Made by a program: the position numbers and the translations under genes. Below the pieces are notes generated by a model. The model was not told the origin of the DNA and searched no databases. It was given only the letters and a program-made list of their open reading frames with translations. Positions 49,527 to 61,166 of a stretch of 64,000 bases of DNA are shown here, one piece after another (the stretch's first letter is position 1; each line of letters starts with the position of its first letter). This DNA comes from Histoplasma ohiense (Eukaryota > Ascomycota > Eurotiomycetes > Onygenales > Ajellomycetaceae), in the NCBI GenBank assembly GCA_017607445.1, contig JAEVHH010000007.1, forward strand, positions 930,001-994,000. Reading direction: 5' to 3'.

Positions 49527-51326
49527 TCGCTATTTAAAATAACACAGCAGAAAACGAAACGTCGTCTGTCATCCATTCATGATTTCCGAAGTTGTAAAAA
49601 CTTGTGAGGCGTGCCTTTGTTGCCAAAAAATATACCCTTAGTTGACTAACAGAGCTGAATGCAGACTGTGGCAGTTCTTACCTAAGGATTAATGCAACCA
49701 TGTCTCCCACATTTTCCTTTCACTCTGTTCGAACCCAAAGTGTTTTCCTTGCGGCCGGGACAGGAAAGAGTGCCAATGCCAGGGCAAGGAGTAAATTTGA
49801 CATCTTCTGTGACTCTGTCGCCGCACTCATAAAGTTTTGTGGAAACATCAACAGTACACATGATGAGAAAGATTGTAAGTAACAGTAATCCAAAATAATT
49901 AGAGCCAGAATCTTACGTGGAAGTGATGAAGGCGAGCAAAGAATGTTCGAAAGAAGCTTAATGTGAGGCTAGTAAGCATCTAATAAGGCTTGTAGTGTGT
50001 GAGATGTGGTCTTGAGACGTGTCTTTGCCATGTTTATATAGGTTTGCTCTAGGGTCCTTTTTGGATTCTCATAAACGGGGAACAGCATACAGCCTGTGCT
50101 GAAAACACAAGGAAGCTATATTACACTTGTACAGTGGTGTCCAATAAGTCAGCGTACTAGTGGCTCAGCGCTGAGAACCCCTCTTCCTACCCCTCTTCTT
50201 CAAAGATTCCTCCACCATCCAACATCCCCCCTATACATCAAAAGATGCCCTCTGTAATGAGTGCTAATCTGTCATAAGATAGTTGATAAAGAAGAATTTG
50301 AGGACTGAAAGAGAATTGAATAATGAAAAAGTAAAACCTCAATTTTATAAACTATTCAATCTATCTTAAATAGTTTTTGAGATAGAGTATCTACAATTTC
50401 TTCCGATTTATCTGCCTCACATACTACAATATAGTGTCATTCAATCTCACCCATGTCTTCACCCGGCACACTCATACTCACACTCACCCACACTCGCCCA
50501 CACTCGCCCTCACGTCGCGCGACCCTCACTCTTGAAGCGGCAGCAACTCGGAGGCTTAACATATGGTTGGGCATGTTGTAAAGTGGCTTGAGTACAGCTG
50601 AGTGAACAGGAAGCCCTATTTTCCACTTTCTATATTCGTATGTGATAGAACATAGCGTAGTTTCATCTTCTATAGTTGGAAACCCTCATGGTTATTTGAA
50701 TTTTGCTCTAGATCAGTGTCTCGGTGTACAGCTTGACTCCCCAAGGCAGTTCACAGAACAAGCCACCATAAAACCAGCAATACCTGGCTCTCTGATGTAT
50801 ACAAATCTATCTCATCGTTGTGTGGGGGGGGTTGGGTGTTCGTTCACAACGAGGACACCTGGGGCATTTGTCCCCTCTTCGGCAATCCACCTTTCCAATA
50901 GACTGGTTTCCCTCTGGGAATTCTCTTTCAAGACGCTCGTGTTTCTCTAGTTATATTTTCATTAATTGATCCTTTTGATTTAACCGTAGGCTTGGTATCT
51001 CAAATCAAAAATAAAGATAAAGTGTAGGAGTTAAAAGCCCTGTGACCATGCTGGGATTTTGACTAGCGGACATGATATAGTTCAGGTGAACCAGAACCAA
51101 TTTCGTAAGGAAAAGTAAAAATGTGTAAAAACGCAGTTGGACAAGCCAAAGAGTAAGAATATAGCAAGCAGGAAAATTGCATAGAAAACATGCTAAAACA
51201 GTCATGAAGCGATTTAAAAATTATAAAAAAGTCGCCCAAGGGCCATTAATATTCTGGGCAGCAATACCATGACACCAATACAAATGAGAGAGAATCACCT
51301 TGAAGATCCCCTCACAAGTAATGATC
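49527..51326. other. Intergenic, no convincing gene
   Basis: 1.8 kb between the kinase and the convergent retropepsin-like gene. Short ORFs lack motifs. A short tandem repeat (CACACTCGCCC-like, about 50462-50515) and an AT-rich segment (about 50265-50420, resembling mutated transposon DNA in its low CpG) are the only features I can point to. Confidence 0.6.
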
Positions 51327-52226
51327 TCAAAAGGCATGGGCGTCACCAAACGGATCAAAATAAGAACTGAGAGAAAGGTCGCCCCAGACATCTCCAGCAA
51401 CGTCCTCTCCAGAATGAAGAAGAGCCGCGCGGGGAATACTGGTATATACCAGCGAATTAATACATTGGCTTTGTCCGAAGAGAATGCCATTGTACCCGTT
51501 TGGCATAAGATTTCTAGGGCAAACTAGAGCAATCGCCTCAATGGTGACTGTAGTGTTCGAGAGGGCAACCAGGATTGTCACCTGAACAGCTGTCCCACTC
51601 TCGGAGCGATATATGTCGTTCTCCTCATTTTCAAGACGACGACGGAATGGTTCGGAAAGAAGGTCCGCAGATATTATAGTTCGATGTGCTCCGGTATCCC
51701 AGATCATATTCGCTTCTGGCAAAATTTCAGAGGATTCAAATTCATCGTCTATGGGGCAGACTCTAAAATGTGCTTGAACAAGTGGTAAGAGGTTGTCTAA
51801 AAGACCTGTCCTATTGTTGATAATATAGGGTGCAGTATGATTCGATGGTGATTGTCGATTCTCCTTTAGGAATTCTTCCTTGAGTTTCTTTTGCACTTCT
51901 TTTGACGGCATTCCAGGGTATGGCAGGGTAGACATATCATAACTTGTCCGTATACGGAGGCCAGGTTTCTTTTCGCTAGGCTGGGGAGCCTCCTTGTCCC
52001 CACGAACGTTCTCAAGCGCCATCTGACGCAAGATCTCCTTCTGGCGACGGGTACGAGGGTTAACAAGGAATACGTCCCCCTGGGTACCCTGAATAGCAGC
52101 CGTTGCCTTCTGAATCCCTTCAGACCAGGAGACGATCTGCGGAAGTTCAACGAGGGTGTCGGGCTTGTGCTGGTTAAGAGCGACACCAACCTGTCTTAGC
52201 ACTTCGCCAGAGGTGAGACGGATCAT
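51327..52226 (-). CDS. Single-copy retropepsin-like aspartic protease domain protein
   Basis: From the first in-frame ATG (52226) it encodes 299 residues. The open frame extends upstream to 52301 without an ATG, and an upstream exon beginning at ATG 52503 (66 codons, donor GTGAGT at 52305) is possible, but the best acceptor gives only a weak join. The C-terminal half has the retropepsin signature: IWDTGAHRTII with the catalytic Asp at 51696-51698, followed after about 70 residues by GILFGQ, which resembles the psi-loop ILG box. The N-terminal half is basic and Gln-rich without a recognised domain. No RT or integrase is nearby. Unlike the elements to its left it has normal CpG and no stops, so it looks like a domesticated gag-pol fragment; the role is unknown. 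Confidence 0.65.
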   Translation of the reverse strand: MIRLTSGEVLRQVGVALNQHKPDTLVELPQIVSWSEGIQKATAAIQGTQGDVFLVNPRTRRQKEILRQMALENVRGDKEAPQPSEKKPGLRIRTSYDMSTLPYPGMPSKEVQKKLKEEFLKENRQSPSNHTAPYIINNRTGLLDNLLPLVQAHFRVCPIDDEFESSEILPEANMIWDTGAHRTIISADLLSEPFRRRLENEENDIYRSESGTAVQVTILVALSNTTVTIEAIALVCPRNLMPNGYNGILFGQSQCINSLVYTSIPRAALLHSGEDVAGDVWGDLSLSSYFDPFGDAHAF

Positions 52227-52503
52227 CGTGACTATCTCGATTGCGTCTCCTGATCTGAATTGATTCAAACCACTCTCTTCAAGATACCTGCTGCAGTACA
52301 CTCACAGTAAATTTGGCTGACGTAGTTTTGTAGTTAGATAGAATGAAACGCGTCACTTCGTTAGGTGGGTTAGATGTGAAGAACGGCAGGTGGAAACAGT
52401 GATTGCTTGGCACGTTGGACAAATCGGACCAGCTGGAGCAATGCTGGAAATATTGATATACCCAGAATAATTCAAACGAACTGTATCGTGTTAAATATAG
52501 CAT

Positions 52504-53122
52504 AGTGGAAGTGGTTAATGTTGTGGGGGATGGGGTAGAAAGTGAGCGCGTCGTTGCAGTTTTAAATATTTATATTGGAGGTGGCAAAAATCCGTACAGC
52601 GGATAGATGGCTAAATATTTATTTGGGCAGGTTAAATAGAACAACCAAAAATGACCCGTTGACAAAGTATCTAAAATTTACTGAAATGCTCCTTATGCTC
52701 ATCTATCATTATTCCCTGACCAACTCTTCCTCTTTTATAATAGGATAGATCAGACTGACTCAGTATTCTTCATACTCTGTTTTTCTTATGAATCAGAAGA
52801 TTCTTCTTCAATTGAGACTTGAGAGATCATTCACAGCCAGATACAGAGCTCACTGATCAAATGTGGTCAGATGCAGTGATCAAGCATCAAGCCACTGGGA
52901 TGCCCTCCAGCTGGCTGGCGGGAGCACCCGCCCGAAGGGGTTGCAAGGTGACATCGCGCGACCTTTGCTCATAAAAGTGTGGACACTACCAACACTCCCA
53001 AACGAACCCAGAGCAAGAAAATCAACATCTTCCAGGAATTGCATGGGTAGGTAGGATAGATAGATAAATGTGCATTTTGCATTTTTGGTGAAATCCCCCC
53101 CTCCCTTCTTTCTCCAGGAATC
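52504..53122. other. Intergenic, no gene seen
   Basis: AT-rich from about 52550 to 52860, containing TATA-like runs, then a GC-richer stretch. Possibly remnant LTR sequence, but I found no matching pair or duplication to support that. Confidence 0.5.
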
Positions 53123-54643
53123 ATGGATGCGAAACTCAACTTCAACACCCTCAAGGCGCTGGCGGCCCGCGTCTCGCTTTTGCTCAAGATAACATTTTTG
53201 CATGTTTTCAAGCGCTCTCCCGCCGCTGGCAAGCAGGACCTGCAGGTCGAGTTCACAGTCAACTTGGTCCGATCATTTATCTCTTTTGAGTACCCATTGG
53301 GCAAAACGCAGCGGAGCACCTTGAAGGATCCCAGCATCAAAGGCCCAATGTGGGTGTCGAAAATTAAAATTCCTAAGCCCGCCGAACCCTCCGTTCTGCA
53401 GTCTTTGAGTAGTCTTTGATCAAGGCTATTGAACATCATAAGGAGGGCCATGAAACGTATGATGTACCCCTGCTGGCCGATGTCGAGGCGGAATGGACAG
53501 GGCACCGGAGCGGAGTGCATACCCAAGGCTCCGTAGCCAGATGTGTCCGAAGAGGAGAAGTTTAATTAAATCTATGACGGCGGAAGTTAAGGAGGATGTT
53601 ACGATTCTTTATTTGCATGGCGGCGCATCTTAGTACGCACGATTTTCTGTTTTGGTTGTAATTTATCATGGGCAAGTTGAACTTAACGGCTAACGCATCA
53701 TGCACAGTTTGATGGACCCATGTTCGCATCGCCCTACAGCGGCAAGACTGGCCAAGGAAACGGGTGGACGCTGTCTCTCTGTCCGCTACAGACTGGCTCC
53801 CTAGAACCCATTCCCAGCAGCCCTCCTTGATGCGCTGGTAGCGTATCTATATCTCCTTTCCCCACCGGAAGGATCTCTGCACTCGGCCGTCCCTGTGAGC
53901 AAAATTGTAATCGCTGGCGATTCAGCTGACTCTCTCTCGCACTTCTACAGACTATCCTTACAATCTGCCATATGTCCCCTAACCCAACAATCCTATTTCA
54001 CGGGAAGGACGTCCCCCTCGAGCTTCCCGCAGGAGTCGCGACATCAAGCTCATTCGGCGACATTGCAGTCTCCCTGCCATCAACCAGCAGGAACGTCCAT
54101 TTAGACTACCCCACGCCAATCCGCGACATGAGTCAAGAATTCAAACCAATGCCTTTCCCCGACGACGCCGACTGGCCCTCCTCCCAACCACGCGCCGAAC
54201 TCTACGCCAACGCAGACATCCTAACCCACCCCTTCGTCTCACCCCTAAGTGGGCCGAAGGAGATATGGAAAGACGCCCCGCCGATATTCATCACCATTGG
54301 TGAAGAGCTAACCGAAGACGGCGGCACATACCTGGCGAAAAAAGTGCATGAGGCCGGCGGCACGGCCGTCCTCGAACGATTCGACAGCATGCCGCATTGC
54401 TTCGCGCTGATCTTTGGCGATTCTGCGGCGGCGAAACGGTGCTACCGCGGCTGGGCGGATTTTTGTCTTGATGCCGTGCATGGCCGTGTCAAACGGACGA
54501 GGCAGGCGCTGTATATTCATCGCGATGGCCGGGGGACGGTGACGAAGGACTTGAGCGAGATTGGGTCGTTGAGTTTGGACGAGGTGCAGCGGCTGCACAT
54601 CTGTATGTATATATATATTGGGGATCCCACCTCTGCTGAATAG
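53123..54643 (+). pseudogene. HSL-type alpha/beta hydrolase (esterase/lipase-like), broken
   Basis: Homology runs through three frames. The start is ATG 53123, and a frameshift near 53410 moves to the frame reading EHHKEGHETYDVPLL. Further shifts occur near 53540-53590. LYLHGG (oxyanion-hole HGG, about 53607-53624) follows, then a good intron (53633-53707) whose removal gives HGGASYLMDP. Next come SVRYRLAP with a TAG at 53802 in place of Gln, then the nucleophile elbow reading GDSAD instead of GDSAG. A frameshift near 53930 leads into the last open stretch from 53972, with the acidic-residue region (TIGEELTEDGG) and catalytic His in MPHCFALIF. At least one stop and several shifts mark it as a pseudogene of a family that hydrolyses ester substrates. 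Confidence 0.8.
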
Positions 54644-54649
54644 AATAAT

Positions 54650-55674
54650 AACAACAACAATGAACACACTACTATCACTTGCTTCAACACCGTCCCTATG
54701 TTCACTAAAGGGGCAAAAAGCAGCATCACGCGCTAACCCGCCCAGGCGGCGCCCACTGAGGTATCGAGCGCGTTCAAGTCACTCGCCTGCCTGTTAGGTG
54801 ACCACCAGCGAATCCGGGCTTTTGTATGTTTTCTTTTTTTGGGTTGTTTATTTGGGTGTATATGAAAAATCAGATAACCTGACCTCGCATTTTCTACCAA
54901 GCTCAAAGTGTGGCCTGTACCCACGCCTGACCTCACAATATACAGAAAATCACTAGCAAGAGTGTGGTGATGTAATTTTTATAATTCCTTTTTCAAAAGT
55001 TCAAATAAATAATGTATTAATTGATTGATGATTGACTTTGTGTTTCTGTAACTTATTATGTGAGGTCGGGTGGACAATTGAAGCCCGTCAACAAGGTCGG
55101 GTTCTGGATGCATGAAGGATTGATGGGTAATGAGCTGAGGCCCTTTAGAAATGTGTGAAGTGCGTCGTGCTTCATTTGGCTGGTCATTCCATGGGCGACC
55201 ATCAGATAGAACATATTCGTTATATTCTGACAAAACCGCGCGAATGACCTCATATTTGCGTACCTTTGCAGTAAGTTAACAAGACGTGGCCTACAGACGT
55301 AAACAACAGGCAACACGAATGTTATACACAACGTCACCAATTCTAGCAGGATATAACCGGAAAGCAAAAGGTGAGGATATACCTTCTGATGATTGCCACA
55401 AAGGAAAGTGCCCGCAGGTTATTTGTAGTAAACAACTTCATCTATATACAAATTATCGCCAGAATATAAAAAAAAGGTCAAGAGACAATGATTTTAGTTC
55501 TCCCTCCCTAGTACGGAAAGAAGGTAGGAAAAAGTGAATCAAAATGACAGTCGGAAAATCTATTCACACCTGTCCAGTTAACGTAGCGCTAGAAAGGAAA
55601 AATACCGTGATATACATATATTTTCTGGCTGGGAGACCTGGCATGACAAGAGTCAGAGTGCAGCGGGAAGGCAA
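54650..55674. other. Intergenic, no gene seen
   Basis: Holds the presumed 3' flank of the hydrolase pseudogene and the KGD2 3' UTR. ORFs here (for example 55286-55537) have no recognisable motif or codon signature. Confidence 0.55.
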
Positions 55675-57795
55675 TTATGCCAGAAGCATTCGCCTCGGAT
55701 CTTCGATATACTCCTTAATCTATCGAAGGGGATAGGGTTAGTAAATTACCACAGTCCTCATGATGGGACAAAACAAGACGGACCTTAACCAAGAACGTGA
55801 CGGCTTCCCGACCATCCAGAAGGCGGTGATCGTAGGTCAATGCGAGATACATCATCTAAAATAGATATTAGTTAGATGCATATGAAAAATGTGAGTTATC
55901 ACACGGGAAAACACTTACAGGCCTGATCTCAATTTTCCCATTGATGACGACTGGCTTATCCTTGATCGCATGAAGGCCGAGCACAGCTACAGGAGTCCCG
56001 TAAGTATGATACGACCATAATATGCACACACTCGTCGGATGAAAGAGCGCTGCTCACCTGTTTGTGGAAGGTTGATAATCGGGGTACCCATCAGAGATCC
56101 AAAAACGCCTCCCTGGAACGGATATTAATAAAAACGCGACCGCTGAATGGAGTTTAGAGACCCTTACATTGCTAATGGTGAACGTGCCGCCGGCCATATC
56201 CTCAATGGTCAATTTATTATCACGTGCCTTTCAAAATCGAATGTCAATGAGCTTGTCTATAATTCTAAAGAGAGAGGTAGTATGGAACCACATCACACAA
56301 GCATACCTTTTTACCTAATTCCGCGATCGCCTTCTCAATCCCAATGAGTTCCATAGACTCAGCGTTTCGTACGACAGGCGTGACCAGACCCTTCTCCGTC
56401 GCTACCGCCACGCTGATATCGACGTAGTCTCTATAGACGATTGTATCTCCGCCATTGGGCCCTTCAATAGACGCATTGACTGTTGGAATATCTCTCATAG
56501 CCAAAACACAGGCACGAGAGAACGCGCTCATAAAGCCCAATTTTACACCAGTTTTCTTCAAAATATCGTCCTTGTATAGTTTACGGAATTCCATGAGAGA
56601 TGACATGTCGACCTCGTTGAATGTAGTGAGCGATGCCGCTGTATTTTGGGACTGCTTCAGGCGCTCCGCAATTCGCAATCGCATACGGTTCATTTTTACC
56701 TAGATAGTTTGTCAGCCGAAAGAGCTTTTTCTTCAGTGGAGGGAGCAGTACTCTGCGTTCTTCCCTATTCCCAAGGGCTGATTGCGACGCTTGGGCCGGC
56801 TCCGGTTTGGATGGGGAGGATTTCTGGACAGTTGGCTCCGACTTTGGTGGAGGGGTAGCGGCCTTTGCTTCTTCCTTCGGAGGCGATGACGGTGGCGGGG
56901 GAGCAGATTCTGTTTTTTTGGCTGCTGGCTGTTCTTCCGCTTTCACAGGCTCCTTTTCTTCTTTGGACTTCTCGGGAGCGGGGCCCCCTGTCTCCAGCTT
57001 GACGAGATCCTGACCGACCGTAACAGTGTCCTCCTCATTTACAAAAAGTTCCTTGATCGTACCTGCCTCTGGAGCATTGACGGTGATATCGATCTGAAAC
57101 AAAAACGTGCGAGAGTAAGTGTCTTTTTTCTTTCTTTCTTTTTTTGTGGGGGGGGTGTGTGGAGAGGGAGGGAAGGGAGAGGATAAAATGCAGTTCGGGG
57201 GAAGCGTGATAAAATATTACCTTATCTGTTTCGATGGTTGCAAGTTCCTCGTCTCGCGCAACATATTCGCCAACCTCTATATTCTTGTTTAGCAAGATTC
57301 CATCAATGGACACGTAATATGATCCAGGAAAGCGGAGAAGGCCTGAGGAAGGTAATATCTCACTTTTAGAAAACTGTTTTAATGTTCCTTCTGATATCGA
57401 CTCGGCCATCGGCGGTACCTTTACGATCGAATCCGCTACCAGACTCGTTAGAAACGTTGCAAGGCAATTAAAAAGTTGACAAGGGGGCGAGCATATCAAC
57501 CATAAGTTCGTCGCTGGCTGCCCATAAACAGCGGATTATTCGACAGGGCTACAGATTGTCTACACAATAAATGACCGATCAGAATCAAGAATCTGTGACG
57601 GAGTGGGGATATATACCTCAATGGAACCGACGAATTCAGAAGAGTGGTGTGTGCAGTTCCCAGGCTGCCATTGGATCGAGACACCCGGCTTACAGAAGAC
57701 ACAGCTCTGAAAGAAATTGAGTTGGTATAAACATGTCGAGGGACAAGTCGCAAATGTTTCGACATTTCTCGCGGGAGCTGTAGTCGTGGAGCCAT
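55675..57795 (-). CDS. KGD2: Dihydrolipoamide succinyltransferase, E2 of 2-oxoglutarate dehydrogenase
   Basis: Eleven exons on the minus strand: 57795-57617, 57559-57501, 57435-57364, 57276-57221, 57093-56752, 56699-56307, 56227-56168, 56112-56058, 55986-55919, 55855-55784, 55719-55675. The frame closes to 466 residues. It transfers the succinyl group to CoA in the mitochondrial 2-oxoglutarate dehydrogenase complex of the TCA cycle. The Arg/Ser-rich N-terminus is a likely mitochondrial presequence. The lipoyl domain contains EELATIETDK with the lipoylated Lys at the end of exon 4. An Ala/Pro/Glu/Lys linker follows. The acyltransferase domain has MNRMRLRIAERL, the FGSLMGTPIINLPQ block and the catalytic DHRLLDGREA. 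There is no obvious peripheral-subunit-binding domain, as is usual for this E2. It diverges from the complex I subunit gene at 58209. Confidence 0.95.
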
Positions 57796-58208
57796 CGGGT
57801 TTAGCGGTTATCAGTCACAAGGCTGAGAATTAGGATAGAGGATGGTTGTGATTTAACAAGGCCGGAAGAAAACGACAGAGAGATAGTACTAAGCAAAGAT
57901 CAATATTAACAGAGAGTGTGTTGTCACGCAACGAGAGATGTCAACATAGTAGTGCCCGGTCCAAATTCCTGTTCTTGTTCTTATTCTTGTTGCTGCTTGA
58001 AGCCAGCATGGCTGCGGAACAGGAACATCTTCCCTCCCGCGTCCCCGGCCCAAGCATCACACCCAACCAGCTGCTTTGACAACCAGCGACAGCCAGACAA
58101 CGCCCTCTCCTTTGCCTTGCCACTGGCTCGCTCGACGGATATTCAATAATCAATTAACTACCCACTGGGTTGGGGCCACTTGGGATCAATTCTTCTTCGT
58201 CTACCACT
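57796..58208. promoter_or_regulatory. Shared upstream region of KGD2 and the NDUFB9-like gene
   Basis: 413 bp between divergent start codons of two mitochondrial energy genes, which suggests a bidirectional promoter. An AAC/CTTGTT simple repeat (about 57968-57995) is present; no specific factor site is claimed. Confidence 0.5.
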
Positions 58209-58962
58209 ATGACGCCCAACCCAACAGCCTTGTAAGCTACCCTCAAAATTCCGCCAGATTACTATTGCACTTCGTTTCCATCTATCCTACATCTACTAAT
58301 CGCACCCACCTCCAATCTGTATTTGAACAGGTCTCTCTACCGACGGTCCCTCAAGCTCGCCCTCGATTGGGCCGTCCATCGTCACCTATGGCGTGGCCAG
58401 GCTGTCTATATCCGTTCGCTCTTTGATGCAAATAGACATGTGCGGGAGCCTCGACAACAGAAAGTACGACACTACACAGTTCAACCATAATTGATGTATA
58501 TATATGTATATGTGGGCTTGGGATTATAATTGACGCATTCATTAGGTTTTATTCCGCGAGACCGAGAAGTTGCTGGAAGAGTGGAAACATCCTGATCCGT
58601 ATAGAGCCCCGACGGCACCAGGCGGTATGCATTTTCCCCTTTGATGGATGGATCAATTGCACCGCGTAGTTTTTGCTTCTTTTTTTTAACACGTCGCTGA
58701 CACTTCGTTGCGTAGGGAGCAAATACGAGCGAAATTCCGAATTACCAATTCTACCATGTACGTGGGAAATACGTGTATCTACTCTACAACCGAATCATAC
58801 TAACCGAGGTTTTAAATAGTGGGCAAAGCACAACATGAAATAATGGAGGAAGAGGAACAGCGAATCAGAGAAACTTCAAGACTTAACCAGGCAAAAGCAC
58901 AGAGGCAGAAAGCAGATGAGCAGGAAGTGATCAGACTTGAAAAGGAGCAGAACCTCCAGTGA
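58209..58962 (+). CDS. Complex I LYR-motif subunit, NDUFB9 (B22)-like
   Basis: Five exons: 58209-58231, 58331-58463, 58546-58624, 58716-58757, 58820-58962, closing to 139 residues. The first exon is only 23 nt (MTPNPTA plus part of Leu), and the join to exon 2 gives SLYRRSLKLALDW, the LYR tripeptide of the Complex1_LYR family. YIRSLFDANRHVREP and the ETEKLLEEWKHPDPYRAPTAPGGSKYER segment match the B22 accessory subunit of mitochondrial NADH:ubiquinone oxidoreductase as I know it. The last exon adds a charged coiled-coil tail rich in Glu, Gln and Arg. LYR proteins of this class bind mitochondrial acyl carrier protein. Shares its promoter region with KGD2. Confidence 0.88.
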
Positions 58963-59893
58963 TTTTGTTTATGTGTGTATGTGTAACACTGGGTTGAGTA
59001 TTTTTTGCTATAGAGAAAGGAAGAGACATCCTCAGTATAAGTCCTTTCTATGTATATAACTAAATGTTTCCTTTGGGTTTTCTTTTCCAATAAATTATCT
59101 CTCAGTCACTGATTGCTTTTGTCTCAAGCTGATAATGTCCACCGCACAGATATGAGTGCTGACCCCGATTGCTCATTGATGAGCCTGTTAAGAAAAGATT
59201 TTACATACAAATCAGATCTGTATATTCCATTTCAGTCCTAATGATACATAGCAGTCTCAATTGCACTTCCTTTGTTGGATTTGTGACCAACCATGCATCA
59301 CAACCCCCACCCCAACTTTCAACCTTGGAAGTTCCAAGGGTTGGAGAAACCCACATCCTCATGTTTTGTCAACTCGCGTTCCATAAAAACTTGCAAGGCG
59401 TGGTTAATCCCGGGGCGATATCAACGAAAACCAAGCCAGTGGGTTTCCTGACACGTCCTTAGTAGATATAGCAGGTGGGAGAAACGCGAATTTTGTTCTT
59501 CAATTCCGAATCACTGATAAAATGCGGGCAAATGCTTCACACGTTAACGAAAGAAATGGGAGGGAGAACTCGTTGGAAATAGAGTAATCACTCTTCAATT
59601 TTTTTGGAAGAATCAAGCTATAAAAACGCAAGATCGCCAGCACGCGTCAAAATATGCTTTCGTGGGCGATGCGACGCTTTAAATACCCCCATCCGCACCG
59701 ATTTGCCGTCGAGACGTAATGTACACCAGTAAAAACAAACAGGAGCCATAAAAAAACTTTGCCCAACCAGAATCCCATGATCACGTCAGAAAACCCAGAC
59801 TGCGCCGAAGAACAAGAACAAGTAGAAAACTCGAAAAAGACATGTGGAGGGGGAAATTATAATCGATGGAAAACAAAAGATAAGAAAATCTGC
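58963..59893. other. Intergenic, convergent 3' ends
   Basis: Between the NDUFB9-like gene and H2A. CAATAAATTA near 59088 is a likely polyadenylation signal for the former. No gene is seen in the remaining sequence. Confidence 0.6.
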
Positions 59894-60457
59894 TTAAAGT
59901 TCAAGACTGGAGCTAGGGTTCTTTCCTGACTTGGGGGTCTTCTTGGGGAGCAGATTCTGGTGAATGTTGGGAAGGACACCACCCTGGGCGATGGTGACAT
60001 GACCAAGGAGTTTGTTCAATTCCTCATCGTTGCGTATGGCGAGCTGCAGATGACGGGGGATGATACGCGTCTTCTTGTTGTCACGGGCGGCGTTACCAGC
60101 CAATTCGAGGATTTCAGCAGCCAGGTACTCAAGGACAGCAGCGAGATAGACAGGAGCACCTGTCACCAACGTGTTAATACCGAAATATGATAGCATAAAT
60201 GACAGAATCCATAAAGGGGGCGACTAACCAGCACCAACGCGCTGTGCGTAGTTTCCTTTGCGCAACAGACGGTGGACACGACCGACTGGGAAAGCTAGAC
60301 CTGCCTTGGAAGAGCGGCTGGAATTCGACAAGTTAGATTAGATTCATACAATGGAATAAGGATATTCTGTTTGTATCCCGCAAAATCCGAGAACGGATGT
60401 CACATACGATTGCGAAGTCTTGCCGCTGGCCTTTCCTCCTGATTTGCCTCCAGTCAT
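59894..60457 (-). CDS. Histone H2A
   Basis: Three exons: 60457-60408, 60317-60229, 60159-59894; 134 residues. It forms the H2A-H2B dimer of the nucleosome core in the nucleus. The sequence is canonical: [43 protein letters not shown], then [21 protein letters not shown] and the [13 protein letters not shown] docking region. The C-terminus reads [12 protein letters not shown], not the SQE(L) that fungal H2A normally ends with. No alternative splice site that would restore SQE is evident. Divergent from H2B, the usual fungal arrangement. Confidence 0.96.
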
Positions 60458-61166
60458 TTTGAGTGTTGTTTGGTTTTGGTTGTTGAGAGGGGGTGGATGC
60501 AGAAGCGTAAGTGGCAGTAACGTGAGCGGTAGGAAGACGTGAGGAGAAGCAGAGTCAAACTGGAATGTGGAGAAGAAACAGAGAGGAGAAGAGAGAAGAG
60601 AGCAAAGAAGGGCAGGGAGGACGAGACACTGGTTTATAAGAAAACACGGCGTCGGCTCTTGTTGGGCGGAGTCGCAACCCAGATCACGCAGGCGGGTCAC
60701 GGGATTCTCGCTTAGCTGAGCTCGATCAGCCAGATCAATCCAATCACAGGCTCTCATTTGCTGTGTCAGCTTGTTATGGCGTCCTGCCCGATCCGGTAAG
60801 CGTGGTAAATGGCGCTGTTACCGTCCCGTACGGCCCAGTATTGTCGCGTGGCCATACAAACCACAGCCGCCACGCCCCTTAATCATACGGATCATACGAA
60901 ACTATTACCGTATCGAAATTCTGCTTCCTTCACCCACCTCAGATCACGCTGGGTGGACTGGCGCTGTTTGCTGCTGCTATAAGTACTCGCCCCCCACCAG
61001 CTTCCTCGTCGCGACTCTTGTTCTTTTCTTCTTCCTCTCCATATCCCGCTAACAACCGTCCCCCGTCGTTCATCTCCGCACGTCCACGTTTGTGTGTTTA
61101 TTCTCACTCCGCATTCGCCTCTACCAACTTTATTTTTTTAATTAAAAATCAAACAACCAAATCACA
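60458..61166. promoter_or_regulatory. Divergent H2A-H2B promoter
   Basis: 709 bp. TATA-like boxes lie at nearly equal distances: TTATAA at 60633-60640 (about 180 bp from H2A ATG, minus direction) and CTATAAGTA at 60978-60986 (about 185 bp from H2B ATG). A CCAATCA box lies at 60740-60746. Coordinated S-phase expression of the pair is expected from other fungi. Confidence 0.65.

Noticed and set aside
49700..49882. 60-codon ORF after the kinase gene
   Set aside because: No motif and no supporting context; length is within chance expectation.
50642..50950. 102-codon plus-strand ORF
   Set aside because: It opens on GTG, not ATG, has no recognised motif, and lies in low-complexity intergenic sequence.
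52504..53000. Possible solo LTR before the hydrolase pseudogene
   Set aside because: No matching partner, terminal TG..CA pair or target duplication could be identified.
53631..53633. TAG taken as a stop after HGGAS in the hydrolase
   Set aside because: It spans a good splice donor (TA/GTACGC). Removing intron 53633-53707 gives HGGASYLMDP, so it is not one of the lesions.
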